This document shows, piece by piece, positions 58,302 to 64,000 of a stretch of DNA of 64,000 bases. A program made the position numbers and the translations under genes. The stretch is from Acholeplasma sp. OttesenSCG-928-E16 (lineage in GTDB: Bacteria; Bacillota_I; Bacilli_A; Acholeplasmatales; Acholeplasmataceae). The stretch spans positions 1-64,000 of the forward strand of contig JAJDIT010000006.1 in assembly GCA_030266845.1 (NCBI GenBank), read 5' to 3'. Every line of letters begins with the position of its first letter. Within the stretch, counting starts at the first letter, position 1. Below the pieces are notes generated by a model, which did no database searches, had not been told where the DNA came from, and saw nothing but the letters and a program-made list of their open reading frames with translations.

Positions 58302-58895
58302 ATGAATTTTGAAGATAGGTTAAAAGAGTTAAGAAACAAAAAAGGTATTACTCAAGATGAGCTTGCGAGAAGTATTTATGTTTCAAGAAGTTTGATAGCG
58401 AGGTATGAGAATGGTTCTGCTTTACCTACGAAAGAAAACATAGAGAAGATAGCAGTATATTTCAATGTAGAACTTTCCGATCTTATAGATACAAACCAAA
58501 CAATAGAAATGTCACTGAAAAATGTTCAGACTGTAAAGAATATTAACTTGGGATTGAACGTTAGTAATCTGATTGTAAATGCGATTTATGTCATTCTTTC
58601 AGTTATTCCATTCTTGAAGACTTGGAAATATGTTTATCCAATACCTCCAGGACAATCAAGTCCAACAATAGAATATTTCTATACAAGCATCATGATGTCG
58701 TCTTTCAGCCATGATAACTATATAGGTTTAGTAACGATAATTATATGTATAATTAGCTTTGCGTTGGCTCTAAGTACTATTATTGTGAAGTATGAAAGAA
58801 TAAAAATTACTTTACAACTCTTTAGCTATGTTGGATTTGTAATTTCTATATTTATGATTGTTTTCTCGCTTATTTTTGGGATTGGATATCTTTAA
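58302..58895 (+). CDS. XRE-family HTH protein with C-terminal membrane domain
   Basis: A 197-aa protein. Residues 1-65 are a Cro/cI-type HTH (RLKELRNKKGITQDELARSIYVSRSLIARYENGSALPTKENIEKIAVYFNV). The rest contains about three hydrophobic helices (NLIVNAIYVILSVIPFL, LVTIIICIISFALALSTIIV, YVGFVISIFMIVFSLIFGIGYL). HTH-membrane hybrids act as membrane-tethered regulators or sensors. SD AGGAGG. It is followed by two lipoprotein genes, possibly its partners. Confidence 0.8.
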   Translation: MNFEDRLKELRNKKGITQDELARSIYVSRSLIARYENGSALPTKENIEKIAVYFNVELSDLIDTNQTIEMSLKNVQTVKNINLGLNVSNLIVNAIYVILSVIPFLKTWKYVYPIPPGQSSPTIEYFYTSIMMSSFSHDNYIGLVTIIICIISFALALSTIIVKYERIKITLQLFSYVGFVISIFMIVFSLIFGIGYL

Positions 58896-58904
58896 TAAAT
58901 TATT

Positions 58905-59456
58905 ATGAAAAAGTATTTTAAATCATTACTGCTATTAATTCCGTTATGCTTAGTGTCTTGTGGTATTCATTATGAATCATTTTATGGGCAAAACTTTTTA
59001 GATGAAAATAATGTACCAGATTTGCCAAGGCTTACTAAAGAAAGTATATGTGTTCATCCTTTGATTTATTTTTTATCTGATGAGAATTATGCGAATACTT
59101 ATTTTGAGTCCATAATTCGATATCTATCTGATAATAAAAATATTGAAGGAGTGTTTGTGATTGATGAATTAATTGATTACGGTATGAATTTTCAAAGTTA
59201 TTCTTGTAAGCCATTAGATTTATCTATTACTCTAGATTTGTATTCTTTAGGCTTTATCTACACAGTTTTTGGTCCTACAGACTATGATGTTGAAAATAAT
59301 AATCTTTTAATCAAAAAACCAATTTTGGTTCAGTTTATGCAGAAAGATAATATAGGAACCGTTACTAGGTATGACTTTTCTTATAATTACTCAATGAAGA
59401 TAAGTGAACCGATTTTTTCAAAATTTTATATTGTAAACGAGGAGGAAATAATATGA
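58905..59456 (+). CDS. Predicted lipoprotein, unknown function
   Basis: A 183-aa protein with a signal peptide MKKYFKSLLLLIPLCLVSCG, where LVSC is the lipobox (Cys19), so a membrane-anchored exported lipoprotein. The mature part is acidic and beta-rich with no recognised domain. No clear SD precedes the ATG, which is only 9 bases after the upstream stop; it may be translationally coupled. It overlaps the next lipoprotein gene by 4 bp (ATGA). Forms a module with the XRE-membrane gene. Confidence 0.75.
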   Translation: MKKYFKSLLLLIPLCLVSCGIHYESFYGQNFLDENNVPDLPRLTKESICVHPLIYFLSDENYANTYFESIIRYLSDNKNIEGVFVIDELIDYGMNFQSYSCKPLDLSITLDLYSLGFIYTVFGPTDYDVENNNLLIKKPILVQFMQKDNIGTVTRYDFSYNYSMKISEPIFSKFYIVNEEEII

Positions 59457-60064
59457 AGTTAAAAGTGGAATTTATGTTAAGTTGCTTGTGCTTATTAACG
59501 TTATGCAGTTGCGATTCCAATAATGTTGATGAGGTAAGTTTCGGTTTTGAAACGAAATACTATCATCAAGCAATTACGTCTAGAGTGAGTCTAGGCGCTA
59601 AGGCGCTAAAAAGTCAGGATATTAAATCAAAATTTACTATATCGTTTGGCGCTGTAGAGGGATTTGAGAAAGATTGGAACGATGATTTATTCGAATGTAA
59701 TCCAGGATATGGAACGTTTGCTATTCAAAGAGAAATACGTACGAAAAATGAATTTGTAATCCAAACTGATTACAAATTTCTGCCTGATTTTCCTAGTGAC
59801 GAGAAGTATTTATTGGAACAAATATCTATCCCTGATACAATGGACGGGTACGTTTCTTCTTATTCGTACTCGTTCGAAGATGAGTTTGATTTCTCTTTGG
59901 TCGACTTAGAACAAGGTTACATTAACTATGCTATCCTTTATTATGACGATATCAAGGAACAGCCCTTTGAAGATAATGTGTACTTATATGGTATTGATTG
60001 GGGTGGAAAATTCTCATTTAACAAAAAGGGAAGTATCGTTGAATTCGATACTGGATACGAATAA
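59453..60064 (+). CDS. Predicted lipoprotein, unknown function
   Basis: A 203-aa protein with signal peptide MKLKVEFMLSCLCLLTLCSCD; lipobox LCSC (Cys20). The mature part is acidic and aromatic with no recognised domain. A second Met (residue 8) could be the start, but the upstream ATG overlaps the previous stop (ATGA) and follows SD GAGGA. It is the last cargo gene before the recombination module. Confidence 0.75.
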   Translation: MKLKVEFMLSCLCLLTLCSCDSNNVDEVSFGFETKYYHQAITSRVSLGAKALKSQDIKSKFTISFGAVEGFEKDWNDDLFECNPGYGTFAIQREIRTKNEFVIQTDYKFLPDFPSDEKYLLEQISIPDTMDGYVSSYSYSFEDEFDFSLVDLEQGYINYAILYYDDIKEQPFEDNVYLYGIDWGGKFSFNKKGSIVEFDTGYE

Positions 60065-60170
60065 ACTTTTCTACTTTAATAAAACAATATCGTTATTAGT
60101 TAAAAATTACTCCGTTGGACTAATTACAAAATATCAATAATCATGTAATATATGGTTATCGTGGATATCT

Positions 60171-60220
60171 GACTAAAGTTTTAGTCTAGGATTAAAGGGT
60201 TCTATTTAGAGCCTTTTTTT
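60171..60220 (+). terminator. Terminator and dyad after the lipoprotein genes
   Basis: GACTAAA/TTTAGTC (60171-60186, 2-nt loop), followed by AAAGG-(G)-TTCT/AGAG-CCTTT (60194-60216) and a T-run to 60220. It closes the cargo transcript. Confidence 0.65.
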
Positions 60221-60233
60221 CTTGCATATTTTT

Positions 60234-60269
60234 TTGGTCGTTTAGCACTCACTTTCGCATAGAACTGTG
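60234..60269 (+). repeat. 36-bp direct repeat, right copy
   Basis: 30 of 36 bases match 24387-24422. Starts TTGGTCGTTT and ends CGCATAGAACTGTG. The recombination gene block starts just downstream. Confidence 0.65.
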
Positions 60270-60284
60270 AGGAGGTTGGTATAA

Positions 60285-60674
60285 ATGACTAATCAAGAAA
60301 AAGAACAAATACTCAAACTTCGTGAAGAGGGACTTAGCTATAGAGAGATTGCTAAAACTCTGAATCTTCCTTTTACAAGTGTAAGTTCATTTATTGCTAG
60401 ACAGAATACTAATAAATCTAACACAGAAATTTGTAAAAATTGTGGTATTAAACTCAGCCAAACAAAAGGACATAGAAAAAAGATATTCTGTTCAGAAAAA
60501 TGTAGAAGATTTTGGTGGAAGAGTAATCCCGATAAAAGAAATCTTAAAGCTTACCATGAATGCAAATGTGAGCAATGTGGCAAATCATTTTTATCTTACT
60601 CAAAAGCAGATAGAAAATATTGTTCTTATTCATGTTATCAAACCACTAGAAATAGAGGTAAGAACAATGGATAG
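60285..60674 (+). CDS. HTH and zinc-ribbon protein of the recombinase cassette
   Basis: A 129-aa protein. Residues 1-45 are a resolvase-type HTH (EQILKLREEGLSYREIAKTLNLPFTSVSSFIAR). The rest has two cysteine clusters (CKNCGIKLSQ...CSEKCRRF and CEQCGKSFLS...YCSYSCYQ), each typical of a zinc ribbon. Proteins of this layout accompany large serine recombinase genes in Bacillota elements and may be directionality or accessory factors. SD GAGGAGG lies before ATG 60285. The end overlaps the SHOCT-like gene. Confidence 0.78.
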   Translation: MTNQEKEQILKLREEGLSYREIAKTLNLPFTSVSSFIARQNTNKSNTEICKNCGIKLSQTKGHRKKIFCSEKCRRFWWKSNPDKRNLKAYHECKCEQCGKSFLSYSKADRKYCSYSCYQTTRNRGKNNG

Positions 60675-60930
60675 GATTAATTTAGAGAATTACTATACAT
60701 CTGTTTCAATGATAAAAGAAATGAGAACACAGGGGATAATAAACGAAAATGAATATTACAAAATGGAAAAATATCTAGCAAAGAAGTACTGTATCAAAAA
60801 TGGTAGTCTTTATCGTTTAAATGACTTGATAATAAATGACTTTAGAGTGATATATGTAGATACCAAAAAGGAGGTCCAATATGGAACAAATGATAGTGAC
60901 AAAAATAAGTCCATTACCAAAGTTGGATAG
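60667..60930 (+). CDS. SHOCT-like domain protein
   Basis: An 87-aa protein. Residues 9-35 (VSMIKEMRTQGIINENEYYKMEKYLAKKY) match the SHOCT pattern (short C-terminal helical module with L.el...GiIteeEye.kk..l). The tail is basic and strand-like. SD GAGG precedes ATG 60667. The frame is open upstream to 60394 in the shadow of the previous gene, but that part is not likely coding. It is typically found immediately before serine recombinases. It overlaps the first recombinase by 50 bp. Confidence 0.75.
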   Translation: MDRINLENYYTSVSMIKEMRTQGIINENEYYKMEKYLAKKYCIKNGSLYRLNDLIINDFRVIYVDTKKEVQYGTNDSDKNKSITKVG

Positions 60931-62200
60931 AAAAGTAAGAGTTGCTGCTTATGCTAGGGTATCTACTGGAAAGGATGCAATGCTTCATTCTTTATCAAAT
61001 CAAATAAGCTATTATAACGAAAAGATAAGCAGAAGAGATGATTGCCTATTTGTTGAAGTGTATTCAGATGAAGCAATAACCGGAACAAAAGATAATAGAG
61101 CAGGTTTTAACAAGATGATCGAAGATTGTAGAAAAGGAAAAATCGACTTAATTCTAACAAAATCAATATCTAGGTTTGCTAGGAATACGATGACTCTACT
61201 TGAAACGGTAAGAGAACTTAAAACACTAAATATTGATGTCTATTTTGAAGAACAGAATATTCATTCAATCAGCAACGAAGGAGAGATGGTATTAACCTTT
61301 TTAGCCTCCTTCGCTCAAGAAGAAGCTAGAAGTTTTTCTGAAAATATGAAGTGGAGAATTAAGAGAGACTTTGAAGAGGGGATCATATGGGGAGGTCAAA
61401 CAGATTATTGTTTTGGCTATAGAGTGGTTGATAAGAAACTGGTTGTTGTTCCTGAAGAGGCTGAATTAGTAAGAAGGATATTTTCTTTATATCTTGAAGG
61501 ATATGGATTTGAAATGATAAGCAAAATCCTAACAAAAGAAAAACTGCCAACACAAAAGGGACGAGAATTATGGAGTAAAAGTACAGTTAGAGGTATTATA
61601 GGAAACTACAATTATACTGGTGATTTATTGCTTCAAAAAACATATAGAGAAAACTTTCTTACAAAAAAGAAGAAAGGAAACAATGGTGAAAAGGATAAGT
61701 TTTTAATAGAGAATAATCATGAGGCAATCATATCAAAAGAAGTCTTCAATAAGGCGACAGAAATAAGAATGCTTGCGACTAAGAAATTTAAGATTAAAGA
61801 TATTAGCCATATCCATTATCCATTATCTTCTAAAATAAGATGTGGGAAGTGCGGCAAAAATTACTTACATCGTAAAACCATGTATAGAGAGTTTTGGAGC
61901 TGCTCAGTTTATCAATCAAAAGGGAAGGCATATTGTTCATCAAGAGCAGTACCTGTAGATAAACTTAATAATGCACTTTGTGAGACTTTTAATATTTCAG
62001 AAATCACAAGCGAATGGGTAAAAAGAAATATCGATTTTGTTGAAGTATTTGATGAAAATAGGCTAGTAGTACATATGACTGACGGAACAGAAAAAGAGTG
62101 CTACTGGAAAGACAATCCTGTAAGAAGTAAATGGACTCCAGAGATGAGAGAACAAGCAAGACTAAGGGCATTAAAGCAACATAAAAAGGATGGTGAATAG
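60881..62200 (+). CDS. Large serine recombinase 1
   Basis: A 439-aa site-specific recombinase. The resolvase catalytic domain includes Ser28 in AYARVSTGKD and the Arg in TKSISRFARNT. A recombinase domain follows (GYRVVDKKLVVVPEEAELVRRIFSLYLEGYG) and a zinc beta ribbon (KIRCGKCGKNYLHRK...WSC). The C-terminus ends DGTEKECYWKDNPVRSKWTPEMREQARL, typical of this class. SD AAGGAGG precedes ATG 60881. It should catalyse phage integration and excision with its neighbour. Confidence 0.94.
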   Translation: MEQMIVTKISPLPKLDRKVRVAAYARVSTGKDAMLHSLSNQISYYNEKISRRDDCLFVEVYSDEAITGTKDNRAGFNKMIEDCRKGKIDLILTKSISRFARNTMTLLETVRELKTLNIDVYFEEQNIHSISNEGEMVLTFLASFAQEEARSFSENMKWRIKRDFEEGIIWGGQTDYCFGYRVVDKKLVVVPEEAELVRRIFSLYLEGYGFEMISKILTKEKLPTQKGRELWSKSTVRGIIGNYNYTGDLLLQKTYRENFLTKKKKGNNGEKDKFLIENNHEAIISKEVFNKATEIRMLATKKFKIKDISHIHYPLSSKIRCGKCGKNYLHRKTMYREFWSCSVYQSKGKAYCSSRAVPVDKLNNALCETFNISEITSEWVKRNIDFVEVFDENRLVVHMTDGTEKECYWKDNPVRSKWTPEMREQARLRALKQHKKDGE

Positions 62201-62202
62201 GA

Positions 62203-63798
62203 ATGGGTAAAAAAGTAAAACTAATACCATCAACAATAAATCCACTTACACAAACTCCTCTTGATTCAATAACTAAAAGAAAGACAGCAGCATACGCAAG
62301 AGTCTCTACAGATAGTGATGAACAATATACATCCTACGAAGCACAGGTCACTTATTATTCAAAGTTCATTCAGGATAATCCTAAGTGGGAATATGTCAAA
62401 GTATACGCGGATGAAGGCATAACAGGGACAAATACCAAGAATAGACAAAGTTTCAAAGAGATGATAAATGACGCTCTCGAAGGAAAGATAGATTTAATCA
62501 TCACGAAGTCAATCTCAAGGTTTGCAAGAAATACACTAGACACTATTTCGTATGTTAGAAAACTTAAAGCGAAAGGGATTGAAGTATATTTTGAAAAGGA
62601 AAACTTGTGGTCTTTAGATGATAAAACAGAATTCTTACTAACGATTATGGCATCAATGGCTCAGGAGGAATCAAGGTCAATTTCGCAAAATGTGACACTT
62701 GGTAAACGCTGGGGGATGCAAGAAGGAAAGGTCAGTTTTGCCTATAAAAACTTCTTAGGATATAAAAAGGTTGACGGTAAAATTGTAATTGATGAAGATC
62801 AAGCGGTAATAGTAAGATTGATTTATCGTCAGTTTCTTATTGATGGTAAAACTTGTTCGGGAATTGCTAGCTTTTTAAAGGAACATAATATAAAAACTCC
62901 TTCAGGTAAAAATTGTAATTGGACTAAAAATACTGTTGATTCAATTCTAACAAATGAGAAGTATAAAGGAGATGCCTTACTACAGAAAAAATATACTGCA
63001 GATTATTTGGAACACAGGGTTGTTAAAAATGAGGGACAACTGCCACAATATTATGTAGAAAATAATCACCCCGCAATAATTGATAGAGAAGACTGGGAGC
63101 AAGTTCAAACAGAGATGAAAAGAAGAGCGATTCTTGGTGCATCATACTCTTCAGCTAATGTATTCGCGTCAAAAATAAAATGCGAAGATTGTGGTGGTTT
63201 CTATGGAAGGAAGCTCTGGCATTCAAATGAGCCATATGCAAAGTATGTTTTTCAATGTAATAAAAAATACAGGAATAAAGAAGATAAGTGTAAGACTCCT
63301 ACAATGAGCGAAGATGACATAAAAAGGATGTTTATTAAAACGTATAATGAAATAATGAAGAACAGAAGTAATCTAATTACTGATACCAAAGAAGTCATAG
63401 CACTACTTAGAAATACTACTGAAATAGATGATTCAATTACAAGCTATAGAAATGAAATTGAAGTTGTGAGTAATATGATAACGAAAATGGTAAATGAAAA
63501 CGCAGTCTTACTTCAAGACCAAAATGAATACTTAAAAAGATATGGTGAACTAGAAAGAAGATATGAAAAGACAAAAAGCCTTCTCGATAAGTTTCTTGAA
63601 GAAAGAAAATATAAAGAAGGACAAGCCATTAGACTAGAATCATTTTTAAAGAACTTGGAAAACCATGAAGCAATAATAACAGCATGGTCCGATGAAATTT
63701 GGATGTTCATGATTGAAGAAGCAGTAGTTCATAGAGACAAATCAATAACCTTCAAATTCTACAATGGAATAGAAAAGAAAATGAGCCATCAGTCCTGA
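62203..63798 (+). CDS. Large serine recombinase 2
   Basis: A 531-aa recombinase with catalytic Ser35 in AYARVSTDSDE, ITKSISRFARNT, a recombinase domain, a zinc ribbon (IKCEDCGGFYGRK...FQCNKKY) and a coiled-coil insertion (SSLLDKFLEERKYKEGQ). It differs in sequence from recombinase 1 and begins 2 bases after it. Tandem pairs like this are typical of Tn-like and prophage insertions in Bacillota where two, sometimes three, recombinases act together. It is convergent with a partial gene on the minus strand, overlapping it by 10 bp. Confidence 0.94.
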   Translation: MGKKVKLIPSTINPLTQTPLDSITKRKTAAYARVSTDSDEQYTSYEAQVTYYSKFIQDNPKWEYVKVYADEGITGTNTKNRQSFKEMINDALEGKIDLIITKSISRFARNTLDTISYVRKLKAKGIEVYFEKENLWSLDDKTEFLLTIMASMAQEESRSISQNVTLGKRWGMQEGKVSFAYKNFLGYKKVDGKIVIDEDQAVIVRLIYRQFLIDGKTCSGIASFLKEHNIKTPSGKNCNWTKNTVDSILTNEKYKGDALLQKKYTADYLEHRVVKNEGQLPQYYVENNHPAIIDREDWEQVQTEMKRRAILGASYSSANVFASKIKCEDCGGFYGRKLWHSNEPYAKYVFQCNKKYRNKEDKCKTPTMSEDDIKRMFIKTYNEIMKNRSNLITDTKEVIALLRNTTEIDDSITSYRNEIEVVSNMITKMVNENAVLLQDQNEYLKRYGELERRYEKTKSLLDKFLEERKYKEGQAIRLESFLKNLENHEAIITAWSDEIWMFMIEEAVVHRDKSITFKFYNGIEKKMSHQS

Positions 63799-64000
63799 AC
63801 TGGTGGTTTTGGAAGTTTTGGCTTTTTCTTCCTTTTTCTTTTAGTCCAGGGTCTCCTTTTTTCTGTTGACCATCTAGGAACAGTATAGGAAAATGAAGTT
63901 CCATCAATTAAATTGAATTTGATAGTTCTATCCGGCATCATGATTGCATTCTTAACAATAACTCTGAACACGACCCTTCTAGTAAAATCATTTTGTGGAA
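63789..64000 (-). CDS. C-terminus of a third serine recombinase (partial)
   Basis: The minus-strand frame is open from the window edge to TGA at 63789. It encodes VFRVIVKNAIMMPDRTIKFNLIDGTSFSY..., then a basic Pro-rich tail. The strand TIKFNLIDGTSF resembles the end of recombinase 1 (LVVHMTDGTEKEC), so it looks like the C-terminal end of another serine recombinase. Its start lies outside the window. The call is tentative. Confidence 0.5.
   Translation of the reverse strand, partial: PQNDFTRRVVFRVIVKNAIMMPDRTIKFNLIDGTSFSYTVPRWSTEKRRPWTKRKRKKKPKLPKPPVQD

Larger units (their letters stand above)
23420..63798 (+). mobile_element. Siphovirus prophage with serine-recombinase module and cargo
   Basis: All genes are on the plus strand in standard phage order: early regulator, replication, late regulator, packaging, head, tail, holin, cargo, recombinases. 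The left edge is placed after the restriction-operon terminator and the right edge at the end of the second recombinase; exact attL and attR were not found. The head genes belong to the HK97 type. The leader contains the 7-bp dyad AATAAGT/ACTTATT and TTCCTAAA/TTTAGGAA. Confidence 0.85.

Noticed and set aside
60394-60666. N-terminal extension of the SHOCT-like gene
   Set aside because: It lies in another frame over the zinc-ribbon gene and lacks an SD; the ATG at 60667 has one.

Overview
The window is AT-rich bacterial DNA using the standard code: TGG encodes Trp, and many genes end in TGA, for example those ending at 7187, 24381, 31852 and 54617. Shine-Dalgarno (SD) sequences are strong (AGGAGG/GGAGG), -10 boxes are close to TATAAT, and all four tRNA genes encode their 3' CCA. 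This fits a low-G+C Bacillota, probably a Bacilli-type lineage (Erysipelotrichia/RF39/Acholeplasma-like), but the window does not fix the genus.

Layout. (1) 1-11556 is host chromosome. It holds a partial tRNA-Asn; an overlapping six-gene run (uridine kinase, acyl-AMP ligase fused to a carrier domain, PlsC-type acyltransferase, family-4 glycosyltransferase, MTA/SAH nucleosidase, DJ-1 protein) that looks like a lipid/glycolipid module with housekeeping genes; a CotH-like lipoprotein; tRNA-Arg; a TfoX-N protein; a hybrid histidine kinase with a convergent single-domain Hpt protein; and tRNA-Pro and tRNA-Gly. (2) 11557-23416 is a defence island read as one operon from a strong promoter at 11761: a degenerate methyltransferase fused to a type I specificity domain, an ADP-ribosylglycohydrolase fused to HsdM, a second HsdM, HsdS, HsdR, and a large HExxH (ImmA/IrrE-like) peptidase with a C-terminal HTH. 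This dual-HsdM type I restriction-modification variant is the best candidate here for an undescribed system. (3) 23417-63798 is a siphovirus-type prophage with HK97-type head genes and a serine-recombinase integration module.

The prophage starts with a structured leader and a sigma-like regulator. It continues with a replication block (DUF2800, interrupted by an in-frame TGA; AAA ATPase; DUF669; SF2 helicase; primase-helicase; RusA) and a DUF1492 late regulator followed by helically phased 10-bp repeats. A packaging and modification block follows (TerS-like, ParB-methyltransferase, MetK, HNH, HEPN-like protein, P27 TerS, TerL), then head genes, then tail genes including a gpG/gpGT pair joined by a probable +1 frameshift at CCC-TAG. 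The tail hub, a fibre, a nucleotidyltransferase, an XhlA-like protein and a holin complete the structural part. I found no endolysin and no classical cI/cro switch.

From 52100 to 60220 lies cargo: a TetR-ABC-FtsX cassette bracketed by a 15-bp repeat, a small metallopeptidase, a candidate structured RNA, an alpha/beta hydrolase, a second TetR with DUF998 and DUF3788 genes, and an XRE-membrane protein followed by two lipoproteins. The right end has an HTH/Zn-ribbon protein, a SHOCT-like protein and two tandem large serine recombinases. The C-terminus of what looks like a third recombinase enters on the minus strand at the window edge.

How they fit: the restriction operon protects the host from foreign DNA. 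The prophage carries its own DNA methyltransferase plus an AdoMet synthetase, which could modify phage DNA, and its cargo genes resemble lysogenic-conversion functions. Family calls rest on motifs read by eye; no database search was possible.
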